A stretch of 64,000 nt of DNA, taken from Zhengella mangrovi (GTDB lineage: Bacteria > Pseudomonadota > Alphaproteobacteria > Rhizobiales > Rhizobiaceae). The stretch is from positions 60,305 to 124,304 of the forward strand of contig NZ_PDVP01000015.1 in assembly GCF_002727065.1 (NCBI RefSeq), in the 5' to 3' direction. The notes below the pieces were generated by a model. That model was not told the DNA's origin and did not search any database. It saw only the letters and a list, made by a program, of their open reading frames with translations. Each line of letters begins with the position of its first letter. Position 1 is the stretch's first letter. A program made the translations under genes and the position numbers. Shown in pieces: positions 48,804 to 59,463 of the stretch.

Positions 48804-51800
48804 ATGAACGAGAAGAAATCCTACCTCGGCACCCTGAACGCGGGACGGGAACGCCGTTCGGGCGCGATCCTCGATGACATCACCGAGAAGCTCGACGCCC
48901 TCGAGCGCCGGATTTCGGGCGAGCGCGTGGCGCGCAACCAGAAGCCCGTCCAGGCCCGCCACGCCGAACTGCCAAGCCGTGACTATCGCGACGAACGCCC
49001 GATGCGCGGCGCCGGCACGGCGAATCACGATTACCGCGACCAGCGCCAGGCGCGGGGCGGGTCCTACTGCGACCTCGCCCGCGATCTCGACCGGGCACGC
49101 GAGCGGTCCGACGAGTTTGGATCGATCAGCCGCATCTCGTCTGATCTGCAGGCGCTGCGCGAAGAGCTGCGCCAGGAAATGGGCCAGGGCATACGCCAGG
49201 AATTCGAAACCCTGCGCCGCCAGATGGCCAGCATCTACGACGATGTGCGCTCGGGCCTGAGCAGCCGCGAACTGGCGCCGGAACTGGACCGCATTTCCCA
49301 GGCCGTGGCGGCGCTGTCGGAGCGCAGCGGCAACCGCGACGTGGCTGCCCTGCGGCACGAGGTGGAAGACCTGCGCGAAACCGTCGCCGACCTGGCGCGC
49401 GAGGAAACGCTGCGCACGGTGAGCAACCGCTGGGACGATTTCGACCGCCGCTGGGACCGCATCGCCAATCACATCGAGGGCGGCGCGGCGGCTTCCGACC
49501 GTGCCGACGCCCTGTTCGGCCGGCTGTCGGAGCGCATGGAAGCGATCTATGACGCGCTGGAGCAGGTTCCCTCGCGCGGCGCGATGTCGTCGCTGGAGGA
49601 CAAGGTGCGGGTGCTGACCGAAGCGGTCGGCCAGATCGCGGATGCCCAGAACCGCATTTCGCCGGACCTGTTCCGCATGGTCGAGGACCGGCTCGACGAG
49701 ATTTCGCGCGCCATCGTCGCCTCGTCTGTGTCGGCGCAGCCGGTGCAGCTGGATACGGAGCCGCTGGAGCGCATCGAGGCGCGAATCTCGTCGCTGGCGA
49801 ACCAGATCAACGAGGTGGCCGCGCGGGATTCCTCCGAACTGGTCGCCCAGATCAACGCGCTGTCGCAGCGTGTCGATTCGCTCGCTCAGGACCGCGATCT
49901 GCCGTCCGAGGACCTGGAGCGGATCGCCCACCAGCTCGGCTCGATCACGCGGATCCTCGCGGAGACGCCGCCGCCGCCGGACATGGCGGTGATCCTCGAC
50001 GGCATCGAGCAGCGCATCAACGCGCTCGGCACGACGCTGGAAAACAAGACGCATGACGCCTCGCGCCAGAGCCTGTCGCTGTTCAAGGACCTGGAAGGCC
50101 GGCTGTCCGACCTGACCCACAAGATCGAGGCAATGCCGCGCGGCAACGGCGACACGATCGCGGCGGCCTATTCGCAGGACATCGAGGCCCGGTTCCACGA
50201 CCTGACGGCCCGGCTCGACGAGAGCACCCGGCGCCAGAGCAAGAGCGAGAAGGCCCTGCTCAATACGCTGGACGAACGGCTGCGCGGCTTCCAGAAGGAA
50301 CTGGAGACCCGCCAGGCGCCGCAGATCGACACGCAGGCCATCGCGGGCATCGAAACCCGGCTGGCCGCCATTTCGAGCCACCTGGACGAGGCGAGCCGCG
50401 CGATCGCGCCGGAAATCGACGCGTCGATGATGGAAACGCTGGAGAGCCGCCTGGAGGAAATCGCCGGCCGTCTCTACGAGACCAGCCGCTCCGCCCGGGA
50501 GGCCGACCGCAGCCTCATCGAGAACCTGGAGAACCAGGTGTCCGACATGGCGCGGTTCATGTCGAACCCCGGCCCTGCCCTGCCGGAGCTGGAAAACCTG
50601 GCGCCGCGGCTGGAAGAAATCGAACGCGCGCTGGCGGCGAACCACGACACGATCCTGCAGACGGCGCAACGCGCCGCCGAGGACGCGCTGCGGTCTGCCG
50701 CCAAGACGAGCGACGCGCACCACGAGACGATCGCGGGCCTTGCCGCCGATCTCAAGGCCCTCGACAGCCTGGCGCGCCGGACCGAAGAGCGCAGCTCCAA
50801 GACATTCGAAGCGATTCACGAGACGCTGCTGAAGATCGTCGACCGTCTCGCCGCGCTCGAAAACCCGGCTTCGCAGTCCCGACCGGCGGCGCCGCAGGCG
50901 AAGGCGCCGGTGCAGAAGGCGGCGAAGCGCGCCGTTGCCGAGGCTCCCTCGCTGGACATGTCAGAGGATTTCCCCGAACCGGAACTCGAGCGGGAGCCGG
51001 CCCGTGCAGAAGCCGCGCCGGCAGCCTCCGTGTCGCCGTCGCAGGCCGCAGCCGCTGCCGCCTTTGCTGCGCTTGCGGATGACGAGCGCGAGGAACAGCC
51101 GGAGAGCGACAAGCGGCCGTCGATGCTCGGCGGACTGACGCGCGCCCTGCGCGGCAAGAAGGAGACGACCTCCCGCGAGCCCGACCTGGACGGCGCACCG
51201 ATCCTCGACGACAGCATGGATGACGAGCCGCTCGCACCCGGCGAAGGCGCGCCCGATCTCACCGCCATCATGAACAAGGTGCGTGCCGAGCGCGACGGTG
51301 GCCAGGCAACCGATCCGGACGTCGCCAAGGCCGATTTCATCGCTGCCGCGCGCCGTGCTGCCCAGGCGGCCGCCGCCGAGGCGGAAATGCTGAAGGGCAA
51401 GGCGACTTCCGGCGGCGCGGCCAAGGCCAAGAGCGGTGTCGGCAGCGTGCTGCAGAAGAACCGCAAGCCGCTGCTGATGGGCGTCGGCGCGGTCCTGGTC
51501 CTGCTCGCCGGCCTGCAGGTCGGCAAGATGGTGCTGTTCAACGGAACCGACGAGGCCCCGGTGGAGAACACCGCCGCCATCTCCGAACCGGCGCAGACCG
51601 AGGACATCCAGGCGCGGCAGGTGATGCCGACAGCGGACGACAGCAACACCGCCGGCATGGCGTCGGACCCGTCGTCCATGGACCTGCCGGCGGACGAGAC
51701 GACCGACAGCGCCTCGACCTTCGACGCGACCGGCGAACAGACCGCATCCACCGCGCCGGACATGGCCGCGGACGAGACGATGGCAACCGACCAGGCCGCT

Positions 51801-52691
51801 CCGGAAGCCATGGCCTCCACCGACACCGCGCCGGAAGCGACCGGCGCCTCCATCGACTTCGGTCCGGCCGACCTGCGCGAGGCAGTGGCCAGCGGCAATG
51901 CGAAGGCCTTCTTCGAGGTCGGCAACCGCTATTCGGAAGGCCGCGGCATCGCGGCGTCGCCGGAAGAGGCCACCAAGTGGTACAAGCGCTCGGCGGAAGC
52001 AGGCTTCGCGCCCGGGCAGTACCGCTATGCCAACATGCTGGAAAAGGGGATCGGCACCGACCGCGACCTCGAGGGCGCCAAGACCTGGTACCAGATGGCC
52101 GCGCAGCAGGGCAACGCCGGCGCGATGCACAACCTGGCCGTCCTGTTCGCCACCGGCGTCGACGGCGTGGTCGACAATACCTCGGCCGTGCGCTGGTTCC
52201 TCGACGCGGCCGAAATGGGCGTCAAGGACAGCCAGTTCAACCTGGGCATCCTGGCGGCCAAGGGCGTCGGCATGAAGCAGGACCTGATCGAATCCTACAA
52301 GTGGTTCGCGGTCGCCGCCCGCAACGGCGACAAGGACGCGGCGGCCAAGCGCGACGAGGTGGCCAAGGCGCTGCGGCCCGAACAGCTCGACAAGGCACGC
52401 GCCAAGGCCGACCTGTGGAAGCCGCGCACGCCCGATGCCGAGGCCAACACGCCCAGCATCCCGGCCTCGTGGAACGCGGCCCAGGAACAGACGGCCAGCG
52501 TGGACATGACCAAGGCCGTGCGCAACATCCAGCTGATCCTGAACAAGAACGGCTTCGATGCCGGGACACCGGACGGGATCATGGGCGACAAGACCAAGCA
52601 GGCCATCAAGGCGTTCCAGACGGCCAACGGGATGGCCGCGACCGGCGAGGTCGACAACGCGCTGATTTCCAAGCTCCTGGAGAAGAAGTGA
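48804..52691 (+). CDS. PodJ-like polar localisation factor with Sel1 repeats and peptidoglycan-binding domain
   Basis: A 1295-residue protein. Residues 1-690 are coiled coil, starting [20 protein letters not shown] and full of leucine/Ala heptads. A single span lies near 887-911 ([20 protein letters not shown]). The periplasmic part has an acidic Ser/Thr-rich linker, Sel1-type TPR repeats (about 1027-1190, e.g. [20 protein letters not shown]), and a C-terminal PG_binding_1 domain (about 1234-1293, [17 protein letters not shown]). This layout matches PodJ, which positions polar organelles in alphaproteobacteria. ATG 48804 matches the family's N-terminal sequence, though the ribosome site is weak. 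A CtrA/CcrM-like promoter precedes it. Confidence 0.86.
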   Translation: MNEKKSYLGTLNAGRERRSGAILDDITEKLDALERRISGERVARNQKPVQARHAELPSRDYRDERPMRGAGTANHDYRDQRQARGGSYCDLARDLDRARERSDEFGSISRISSDLQALREELRQEMGQGIRQEFETLRRQMASIYDDVRSGLSSRELAPELDRISQAVAALSERSGNRDVAALRHEVEDLRETVADLAREETLRTVSNRWDDFDRRWDRIANHIEGGAAASDRADALFGRLSERMEAIYDALEQVPSRGAMSSLEDKVRVLTEAVGQIADAQNRISPDLFRMVEDRLDEISRAIVASSVSAQPVQLDTEPLERIEARISSLANQINEVAARDSSELVAQINALSQRVDSLAQDRDLPSEDLERIAHQLGSITRILAETPPPPDMAVILDGIEQRINALGTTLENKTHDASRQSLSLFKDLEGRLSDLTHKIEAMPRGNGDTIAAAYSQDIEARFHDLTARLDESTRRQSKSEKALLNTLDERLRGFQKELETRQAPQIDTQAIAGIETRLAAISSHLDEASRAIAPEIDASMMETLESRLEEIAGRLYETSRSAREADRSLIENLENQVSDMARFMSNPGPALPELENLAPRLEEIERALAANHDTILQTAQRAAEDALRSAAKTSDAHHETIAGLAADLKALDSLARRTEERSSKTFEAIHETLLKIVDRLAALENPASQSRPAAPQAKAPVQKAAKRAVAEAPSLDMSEDFPEPELEREPARAEAAPAASVSPSQAAAAAAFAALADDEREEQPESDKRPSMLGGLTRALRGKKETTSREPDLDGAPILDDSMDDEPLAPGEGAPDLTAIMNKVRAERDGGQATDPDVAKADFIAAARRAAQAAAAEAEMLKGKATSGGAAKAKSGVGSVLQKNRKPLLMGVGAVLVLLAGLQVGKMVLFNGTDEAPVENTAAISEPAQTEDIQARQVMPTADDSNTAGMASDPSSMDLPADETTDSASTFDATGEQTASTAPDMAADETMATDQAAPEAMASTDTAPEATGASIDFGPADLREAVASGNAKAFFEVGNRYSEGRGIAASPEEATKWYKRSAEAGFAPGQYRYANMLEKGIGTDRDLEGAKTWYQMAAQQGNAGAMHNLAVLFATGVDGVVDNTSAVRWFLDAAEMGVKDSQFNLGILAAKGVGMKQDLIESYKWFAVAARNGDKDAAAKRDEVAKALRPEQLDKARAKADLWKPRTPDAEANTPSIPASWNAAQEQTASVDMTKAVRNIQLILNKNGFDAGTPDGIMGDKTKQAIKAFQTANGMAATGEVDNALISKLLEKK

Positions 52692-52697
52692 CGTGGC

Positions 52698-52722
52698 GGC
52701 ACCGGCAAACGCCCGGTGCCGG
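52698..52722 (+). terminator. Hairpin after the PodJ-like gene
   Basis: Perfect 9-bp stem CGGCACCGG/CCGGTGCCG with a 7-nt loop, starting 6 bp past the stop. No T-run follows, so it may be weak or Rho-linked. Confidence 0.5.
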
Positions 52723-52837
52723 CAAAGCCCGTGAACCATAGCGGCAAAGAGCATTTGACTCGCCGCGCGTGAAGGCGCAAGAAGCGGCGTGACCGGGGGC
52801 GGGACTCCCCAGATTTCCATTCACGCGGGACAGGCGG

Positions 52838-53761
52838 GTGAGCATCTATCTCCCGATTGCCGAATTGTCAGCCAACATGGCCGTCTTGCTGGCCATGGGC
52901 GCTGCGGTTGGTTTCATATCAGGCATGTTCGGCGTCGGCGGCGGGTTCCTGATCACGCCGCTGCTGATCTTCTACAACATCCCGCCGGCCGTGGCGGTGG
53001 CGACCGGGGCCAACCAGGTGGTCGCATCGTCCTTTTCCGGCTCGCTGGTTCACCTCAAGCGAAAGACCATCGACTTCAAGCTTGGCGCGATGCTGCTGCT
53101 TGGCGGGTTTGCCGGCTCGCTCGGCGGCGTCTTCGTGTTCGCGAAACTGCGCGAACTGGGCCAGCTCGACCTGATCGTCTCCCTGCTCTACGTCGTCTTT
53201 CTCGGCACCGTCGGCGGGCTGATGCTGTGGGAGAGCCTGGGCGCCATCATCCGCACCAAGCAGGGAGCGCCGGCAAACCTGCGCCGTCCGGGCCAGCACA
53301 ACTGGATCCACAAGCTGCCGATGAAGATGCGCTTCCGCGCCTCGAAACTGTTCGTCAGCGTCATTCCCGTGCTGGGCCTGGGGGCCTTCATCGGGTTCCT
53401 TGCCTCGATCATGGGCGTCGGCGGCGGGTTCATCATGGTCCCGGCGATGATCTACCTGCTGAAGGTGCCGACGAATGTCGTGATCGGCACATCGCTGTTC
53501 CAGATCATGTTCGTCGCGGCCTTCACGACCATCGTCCATGCCATGACCAACCAGACCGTGGACGTCGTGCTGGCGTTCCTGCTGATGATCGGCAGCGTGA
53601 TCGGCGCGCAATACGGCGCGAAGGTCGGCCAGCGGCTGCGCGGCGAACAGTTGCGCGCCCTGCTGGCAGGCCTGGTGCTGCTCGTCTGCCTGCGTCTCGG
53701 CATCGACCTGTTCCTGCATCCGGCGAACATCTACTCCATCGCCGCGGTGGGTGGCGCGTAA
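52838..53761 (+). CDS. TauE/SafE-family sulfite exporter
   Basis: A 307-residue membrane protein with eight or so spans in two inverted halves, each carrying GVGGGF (MFGVGGGFLITPLL and IMGVGGGFIMVPAM), the family signature. These proteins export sulfite, sulfoacetate or other small organosulfur anions. It starts at a GTG (52838) and its last base overlaps the next ATG. It forms a conserved pair with the TIGR02186 protein. The transported compound is not known. Confidence 0.92.
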   Translation: MSIYLPIAELSANMAVLLAMGAAVGFISGMFGVGGGFLITPLLIFYNIPPAVAVATGANQVVASSFSGSLVHLKRKTIDFKLGAMLLLGGFAGSLGGVFVFAKLRELGQLDLIVSLLYVVFLGTVGGLMLWESLGAIIRTKQGAPANLRRPGQHNWIHKLPMKMRFRASKLFVSVIPVLGLGAFIGFLASIMGVGGGFIMVPAMIYLLKVPTNVVIGTSLFQIMFVAAFTTIVHAMTNQTVDVVLAFLLMIGSVIGAQYGAKVGQRLRGEQLRALLAGLVLLVCLRLGIDLFLHPANIYSIAAVGGA

Positions 53762-54561
53762 TGGCCGGCGGGCTGACACGCGCGGTCCGGACCGTCCTCG
53801 CCGGGCTCGCCCTGCTGGCCGCCAGCCTCGGCGCCGAGGCCCAGGTCCAGACCGGCGGCCGCGAGACCATCCAGATCGGCCTTTCGACCGACAAGATCGG
53901 CATCACCTCGGGCTTCTCAGGCACGGACCTGACGATCTTCGGCGCCATCGAGAACAGCGACCCGCAGGTTTCCCGGACCGGCCGCTACGACGTGATCGTC
54001 GTGCTCGAAGGGCCGACGCGGCCGGTGACCGTCCGGCGCAAGGACCGGATCTTCGGCCTCTGGATCAACCGCGATTCCGAACATTTCGACAGCGTGCCGT
54101 CGTCCTACTCGATCTCGACGACGCGGCCGATCCAGGACATCACGACCGAGACGAGCTACCGGCAATTGGCGCTCGGCTCCGGAAACCTCGCCTTCAACAT
54201 CGGCTCGTCGGAGAATCCGCAGATCGCCGAGTTCGCGACGGCGCTGCGCGGCATCAAGGAGCAGACGGGCCTTTATACCGAGCGCATCGGCGGCGTTCGC
54301 TTCCTGTCGCAGAACCTGTTTCGCGCGGCGGTCGCCATTCCAGCCAACGTGCCTGTCGGCACCCACCGTGCCCGGGCCTTCCTCTTTCGCAACGGCATTT
54401 TCGTCGACGAGGTCTCGGCGCCGCTGGTCATCGTCAAGTCGGGTTTCGAGGCGGCCATCTACACCAGCGCCAAGACCCAGGGACTGACCTACGGTGTGCT
54501 CTCCGTCATGCTGGCGATGCTGACCGGGTGGCTCGGACGGTTGCTCTTCCGCAAGGATTGA
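53761..54561 (+). CDS. TIGR02186-family protein
   Basis: A 266-residue protein with a signal peptide (about 1-27), a beta-rich periplasmic domain (IQIGLSTDKIGITSGFSGTDLTIFGAIEN, TRPVTVRRKDRIFGLWINRD) and one C-terminal span (YGVLSVMLAMLTGWLGRLLF). It fits the TIGR02186 family, recognised by its pairing with TauE-type permeases. It probably anchors on the periplasmic face of the transporter. Its ATG overlaps the TauE stop by one base. Confidence 0.9.
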   Translation: MAGGLTRAVRTVLAGLALLAASLGAEAQVQTGGRETIQIGLSTDKIGITSGFSGTDLTIFGAIENSDPQVSRTGRYDVIVVLEGPTRPVTVRRKDRIFGLWINRDSEHFDSVPSSYSISTTRPIQDITTETSYRQLALGSGNLAFNIGSSENPQIAEFATALRGIKEQTGLYTERIGGVRFLSQNLFRAAVAIPANVPVGTHRARAFLFRNGIFVDEVSAPLVIVKSGFEAAIYTSAKTQGLTYGVLSVMLAMLTGWLGRLLFRKD

Positions 54562-54563
54562 CG

Positions 54564-55043
54564 ATGCAGGCAGGATCCAGCCAGGAGCCGCGGACCCCCG
54601 ATGGCGTTGCGAACGAGCGCATGGCCATGCGCCTTGCCCTTGCCGGGTTCCTTCCCTTCCTCGCGCTGACGCTCTGGCTTGCCGGCATCGATGCCGCGCA
54701 TCCCTGGCGGGCCATGACCATCCTGCTTCTCAAGGGCTACGGCGCGGTCATCCTTTCGTTCCTGGGCGGCATCCGCTGGGGGATGGCGACCCGCGACAAT
54801 GACGCGGCGACGTCACGCGGCCTGCTGCTGTCGGTCATCCCGTCGCTCGCCGGCTGGGTTGCTCTGGCGCTTCCCGATCCGCATGCCTTCGCGCTGCTGG
54901 CGGCGGGCTTTGCCGGGCAAGGCGCATGGGACCAGTTCGCGGTGAACGGCGGGCGCGCGCCGGACTGGTTCGGCCGCCTGCGCATGCGCCTCACGCTGCT
55001 GGTCGTTCCGGCCATGATCGCCGCGGTCTGGCTGACGCGCTAG
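54564..55043 (+). CDS. DUF3429-family membrane protein
   Basis: A 159-residue protein with five spans and a central GYGAVILSFLGGIRWGMATRD motif, the hallmark of DUF3429 (TMEM69-like). Function is unknown. It follows the TIGR02186 gene after 2 bp, making a three-gene set with TauE and TIGR02186. The start at 54564 is set by the coupling and by an AAGGA upstream. Confidence 0.9.
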   Translation: MQAGSSQEPRTPDGVANERMAMRLALAGFLPFLALTLWLAGIDAAHPWRAMTILLLKGYGAVILSFLGGIRWGMATRDNDAATSRGLLLSVIPSLAGWVALALPDPHAFALLAAGFAGQGAWDQFAVNGGRAPDWFGRLRMRLTLLVVPAMIAAVWLTR

Positions 55044-55099
55044 AGCATTTCCGCCACACGCTGCACTGCGCTCGTCGGCCGACGCGCCATCGCGCAGGA

Positions 55100-55819
55100 T
55101 CAGTCACCGATCAGGCGGTTGCGGGCCACGGCATAGAGCCGGTCCTGACCCAGCATGCAGGCGCGCATTTCTTGCGGATCGAAGAGACCGTGGAAGGCCC
55201 GGTCGAGGATGTTCAGGGCGCCGGTATAGGCGCCGAAGGCCGGCATGATCATCCGCCGGCCATCGATGGCGAAGCAGGGCCTGCGGACGGAGCGTCCCCG
55301 CTGCACCACGCGGGCACCGGGGTGCAGGTGGCCGGCGATCTCGCCACAGCCGGGGCTACCGGCCGACGGTTCGTGGCGCAAGGCAAGCGCACCGATGCAC
55401 AGTTCGCTGGCCGTGTCGCCCGGCAGGCCCGCCGGGGCATCAGGATCGTGGTTGCCGGAAATCCAGACCCATTGCCGCCCGGCCATGAGGGACGACAGCA
55501 GCGCGCGGTCCTCGTCGGCGAGGCGGGCCGCCCCGTTGCCGTCATGGAAACTGTCTCCGAGCGAAACCACGACGGCGGGACGATGGCGTGCCAGCGTGAC
55601 GGCCAGCCGCAGCAGCGTCTCGCGCGTATCGTAAGGCGGCAGGAAGTTGCGGCGGCCCGAAAGCGCGGTGCCCTTTTCCAGGTGCAGGTCGGAGACGAGC
55701 ATGGTGCGGCTGTCGGGCAGAAAGGCGATGCCGGCCGGATCGAGCAGGACCGTTTCACCAGCGAGACCGGTTTCCAGCAGTGCGGGCGCGCGCGGCGGCA
55801 TGGCACGGCGTTCAGTCAT
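55100..55819 (-). CDS. pdeM: Ligase-associated metallophosphoesterase PdeM
   Basis: A 239-residue calcineurin-like phosphoesterase. Metal-ligand motifs are LVSDLHLEKG, GDSFHDGNG, WISGNHDPDAP and GEIAGHLHPGARV. PdeM works with an ATP-dependent DNA ligase, an exonuclease and a DEXH helicase in a bacterial DNA-damage response set. Here it overlaps the helicase stop by 8 bp, which matches that set. The ligase gene is not in the window. Confidence 0.92.
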   Translation of the reverse strand: MTERRAMPPRAPALLETGLAGETVLLDPAGIAFLPDSRTMLVSDLHLEKGTALSGRRNFLPPYDTRETLLRLAVTLARHRPAVVVSLGDSFHDGNGAARLADEDRALLSSLMAGRQWVWISGNHDPDAPAGLPGDTASELCIGALALRHEPSAGSPGCGEIAGHLHPGARVVQRGRSVRRPCFAIDGRRMIMPAFGAYTGALNILDRAFHGLFDPQEMRACMLGQDRLYAVARNRLIGD

Positions 55820-58376
55820 CGATGGCTTCATGTACCAGTTCATCGGCAATTTCCGCCAGGAGGCTGTCGCTCGCCTCGCCGCCAACCGTTTCACGACCGA
55901 TCTCGAGCATGATCGGAACGGCGAGCGGCGAAATGCGCTCCAGGTCCCTGTGTACGATTCGTCCCTTGATTCGTGCCAGCATTTCACCCAGTCGGCGCAC
56001 ATCTAGCAAGCCCGTGGCGGCATCGACCCGCGTTGCCTTGAGAAGGATGTGGTCCGGTTCGTGGGTGCGAAGGACATCGTAGATGAGGTCGGCGGAGACG
56101 GTGACCTGCCTGCCGGTCTTCTCCTTGCCCGGATGACGGCGCTCGATCAGGCCGGCGATCACAGCGCAATTGCGGAAGGTGCGCTTGAGCAGGAAGCTCT
56201 CGTCGAGCCAGGCCTCTAGGTCGTCGCCCAGCATGTCTTCCTCGAACAGCGCCGCCCAGGACAGGTCTCCCCGCGCCGCCATCGCACCCATGTCGCCGAG
56301 CGACCAGATCGCCAGCGCATAGTCGGTGGCGACGAAGCCGAGCGGGCGGGCGCCAAGCCGTTCAAGGCGGCGGGTCAGGAGCATGCCCAGGGTCTGGTGC
56401 GCCAGCCGCCCCTCGAAGGGATAACAGACCATGTAGTGGCGAGCGGCGCGGGGAAAGGTCTCGATCAGCAGGTTGTCCCGGTCCGGCAGCACCGACTTGT
56501 CGCGCTGCAGGCGCAGCCAGTCGGCGACCTGATCGGGAAGCCGGGACCACGTGCCGGGATCGGCGAGCATGGCGCGGACCTGGTCGGCCAGGTAGGTCGA
56601 CAGGGGAAACTTGCCGCCGGCATAGGCCGGGATACGGGCCTCCGTGTCGGCGGCCGTGGAGACGAAGCATTCGTTTTCCCGGATGGCCTCGAAGCGCAGC
56701 ACCTTGCCGGCGAACAGGAAGGTATCGCCGGGCGCCAGCTGCTCAAGGAAATATTCTTCCACCTGGCCGAGCACGAGGCCGCCTCGCAGGGGACCGCTAC
56801 GGCGCTGGGAGCGGGCCAGGCGCACGGTCAGCATGGGCGCCTCGATGATGGTGCCGACATTGAGGCGGTACTGCTGGGCGACGGAGGGATGGGACAGGCG
56901 CCAGGTCCCGTCGGCGGTCTGGCGGATCCGGGCAAAGCGCTCGTAACTGCGCAAGGCGTATCCGCCGGTCGCGACGAAGGCGACGACCTGGTCGAAATCC
57001 TCGCGCGCCAGCCGCGCGTAGGGCTCTGCCCGGCGGACCTCGTCAAAGAGGGCATCCGCCGTGAACGGGCCCGCACAGGCCATGCCGAGGACATGCTGGG
57101 CGAGGACATCCAGCGCGCCGTCGACCAGCGGCGGGGTGTCCTGGGCGCCAAGATAGTTGCCTTCCACCGCGGCCCGGCATTCCAGCACCTCGAAGCGGTT
57201 GGCGGGAACCAGGATCGCGCGGCTGGGCTCGTCCATGCGGTGATTGGACCGGCCGATCCGCTGCGCCAGCCGGCTCGCGCCCTTCGGCGCGCCGACGTGG
57301 ATCACCAGGTCGACGTCGCCCCAGTCGATGCCGAGGTCGAGCGTCGAGGTCGCGACGATGGCGCGCAGGCTGTTGGTCTCCATCGCCTTTTCCACCCTGC
57401 GCCTTTGGCCGACATCGAGCGAACCATGGTGAAGGGCGATGGGCAGGCTGTCCTCGTTGACGGTCCACAGTTCCTGGAAAACCATCTCGGCCTGGCTGCG
57501 GGTGTTGACGAAGACCAGCGTGGTGCGGTTGCGCCGGATTTCCTCGTAGATGTCGGCGATGGCGTAACGCGCGGAATGGCCCGACCAAGGAATGCGATCG
57601 TCGGACTCCAAGATACGGATGACCGGCCTGGCGCCGCCTTTCACCTCGATGATCTCGGCCATGGCGCCGGGGGGATCCTGCGGCACCAGCCAGCGGCGCA
57701 GCCCGTCCGGGTCGGCGACCGTCGCCGACAGGCCGATCGTCGTCAGCCCGGGGCGCATCCGGCCAAGCCGCGCCAGGCCCAGCGACAGCAGGTGCCCGCG
57801 CTTCGAGGTGACCAGCGAGTGCAGTTCGTCGAGCACGACGGTCTGAAGGTCGGAGAAGAACCGGTCGGCATCCTTCGAGGCCAGCAGCAGGGCCAATTGT
57901 TCGGGGGTGGTCAGCAGGATGTCGGGCGGGACCAGCTTCTGGCGCTGGCGCTTGTGGCCGGGGGTGTCGCCGGTGCGCGTTTCCACGGAGACATCAAGGC
58001 CCATCTTGGCGATCGGGCGGGCGAGATTGCGCTCGATATCGACGGCCAGCGCCTTGAGCGGCGAGATGTAGAGCGTGTGAATGCCCCGCTTTGCCGCTCC
58101 AGGGCGGGAACGCGGACGGCCATCCAGCGCAATGAGGCTCGGCAGAAAGCCAGAAAGCGTCTTGCCGGCACCAGTCGGCGCGATCAGGAGCGCCGAACGG
58201 CCGGCAGTGACCAGGTCGAGAACGGCACGCTGATGCGGGCGCGGCTGCCAGCCCCTGCCCTCGAACCAAAGGCGGAACCGCCGCGGCAGAGCGACGGAAT
58301 CAATGTCTTCGACAAGGGCAGCGGGCGCATCTGTCACGCCCGCAAGATAGGGTGGCGTCCCGTCGCCGCCAAGCAT
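55812..58376 (-). CDS. Ligase-associated DEXH-box DNA helicase (Lhr-like)
   Basis: An 854-residue superfamily 2 helicase. The Walker A is IAPTGAGKTLSGFLPSL, the DEXH box is VLDELHSLVTSKRG, motif III is IGLSATVADP, motif V is VATSTLDLGIDWGDVDLVIHVGAP and motif VI is SRLAQRIGRSNHR. The C-terminus is a winged helix and Lhr-core region. It acts with PdeM in DNA repair. ATG 58376 shares its A with the stop of the methyltransferase upstream (TGATG); a GTG at 58337 is an alternative. Confidence 0.93.
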   Translation of the reverse strand: MLGGDGTPPYLAGVTDAPAALVEDIDSVALPRRFRLWFEGRGWQPRPHQRAVLDLVTAGRSALLIAPTGAGKTLSGFLPSLIALDGRPRSRPGAAKRGIHTLYISPLKALAVDIERNLARPIAKMGLDVSVETRTGDTPGHKRQRQKLVPPDILLTTPEQLALLLASKDADRFFSDLQTVVLDELHSLVTSKRGHLLSLGLARLGRMRPGLTTIGLSATVADPDGLRRWLVPQDPPGAMAEIIEVKGGARPVIRILESDDRIPWSGHSARYAIADIYEEIRRNRTTLVFVNTRSQAEMVFQELWTVNEDSLPIALHHGSLDVGQRRRVEKAMETNSLRAIVATSTLDLGIDWGDVDLVIHVGAPKGASRLAQRIGRSNHRMDEPSRAILVPANRFEVLECRAAVEGNYLGAQDTPPLVDGALDVLAQHVLGMACAGPFTADALFDEVRRAEPYARLAREDFDQVVAFVATGGYALRSYERFARIRQTADGTWRLSHPSVAQQYRLNVGTIIEAPMLTVRLARSQRRSGPLRGGLVLGQVEEYFLEQLAPGDTFLFAGKVLRFEAIRENECFVSTAADTEARIPAYAGGKFPLSTYLADQVRAMLADPGTWSRLPDQVADWLRLQRDKSVLPDRDNLLIETFPRAARHYMVCYPFEGRLAHQTLGMLLTRRLERLGARPLGFVATDYALAIWSLGDMGAMAARGDLSWAALFEEDMLGDDLEAWLDESFLLKRTFRNCAVIAGLIERRHPGKEKTGRQVTVSADLIYDVLRTHEPDHILLKATRVDAATGLLDVRRLGEMLARIKGRIVHRDLERISPLAVPIMLEIGRETVGGEASDSLLAEIADELVHEAIDD

Positions 58377-59377
58377 CAATGCAGGGCGGGGCCCTCGCCC
58401 GACGCGGCGTCTTCGGGAACGGGCTTGTCGACGCCGACAGGAACGGCGGCGACCAGGCGGGCTGCCGGCTTGCGGGCAATCACCACCAGCCCCTCGATGG
58501 GCAGGCCGCGATCCTTGCGGATGGCGGCGCGGCCGAGCGTCTCCAGCTCGAAACCGGACGCGGCCAGGCGCTCGCGGACATAGGCCTCGCCGTGGGCATA
58601 GCGGCGCGAGGGCAGGAGCACGAGTTCAACCTCGTCGGGCGCCGCCTCGACGGTGAAGGCAAACAGGCCGCCCGGGGCCAGGGTCGCGGACACCCAATCG
58701 AAGATTCGGGCCAGATCGCCGAGGTACATGAACACATCGGCCGCCGTGACCAGGTCCGGGGATACCGCGCAGAAACCGGGGGGCAGCATCGTCAGGTCGG
58801 CCTGCTGAAGGCGGTCGTAAATGCCTTTCCCGGCAGCCTTGCGCAGCATTTCGCCCGAAATGTCGCAGCCTTCCAGCTGGCTCGCGACGGCGCGCAGGCG
58901 GATTCCCATGAGGCCGGTCCCGCAGCCGAGATCGAGCGCCTTGGCAAAGCCATCGGCCTGCACCCCGGCAAGGGCATCGGCGAGGAGATCGGGAGCGGCG
59001 TAGTCCAGCCGCTCGACCAGCGCCTGGTCGAAATCGTCGGCGTACTGGTCGAACAGGGTCTCGACGAAGGCCGACGGCATGATCGCCGCATTGGCGACCT
59101 GGCCGGCCAGCTGCAGCTTCAGCGTCGCGCCCAGGGGATCGGCCGGGTCGATCGACAGCGCCCGGCGCCAGCTTTGCGCGGCGCCGTCGAGGTCGCCGGC
59201 CCGCTCCTGGATTTCGCCGAGGCGAAACCAGCCGGCCGACCAGCGCGGCGCCATCTCCAGCGCCTGGCCATAGATCTCGGCTGCCGCCGCGGCATCGCCG
59301 GCATCAAACATCATTTCGGCATATTCGGCACGGCGATCGGCGATCATGTCGCCGGAGGTAAGCTGGACAGGTTTCAT
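58376..59377 (-). CDS. TPR-containing class I SAM methyltransferase
   Basis: A 333-residue protein. The first 90 residues hold two TPR-like repeats (AEIYGQALEMAPRWSAGWFRLGE and SWRRALSIDPADPLG), then a class I methyltransferase: motif I ALDLGCGTGLMGIRL, CDISGEML, TAADVFMYLGDL and LAPGGLFAFTVE. Proteins of this layout methylate unidentified small molecules or proteins. It overlaps the helicase start by one base. ATG 59377 lacks a good Shine-Dalgarno, so a nearby alternative is possible. Confidence 0.84.
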   Translation of the reverse strand: MKPVQLTSGDMIADRRAEYAEMMFDAGDAAAAAEIYGQALEMAPRWSAGWFRLGEIQERAGDLDGAAQSWRRALSIDPADPLGATLKLQLAGQVANAAIMPSAFVETLFDQYADDFDQALVERLDYAAPDLLADALAGVQADGFAKALDLGCGTGLMGIRLRAVASQLEGCDISGEMLRKAAGKGIYDRLQQADLTMLPPGFCAVSPDLVTAADVFMYLGDLARIFDWVSATLAPGGLFAFTVEAAPDEVELVLLPSRRYAHGEAYVRERLAASGFELETLGRAAIRKDRGLPIEGLVVIARKPAARLVAAVPVGVDKPVPEDAASGEGPALH

Positions 59378-59463
59378 TCGGGAGGGACCAAACAGCAGGG
59401 AACGAGCGCCTATGCCGCCGAACGGCGCGGAAATCAACCGGCTTTTTCAAGGCAGGCCGGCGA

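Noticed and set aside
48585..50819. Long open frame opposite the PodJ-like gene
   Set aside because: Composition is an antisense shadow (Arg/Gln/Leu-rich) of the coiled-coil coding strand; no domain, no ribosome site.
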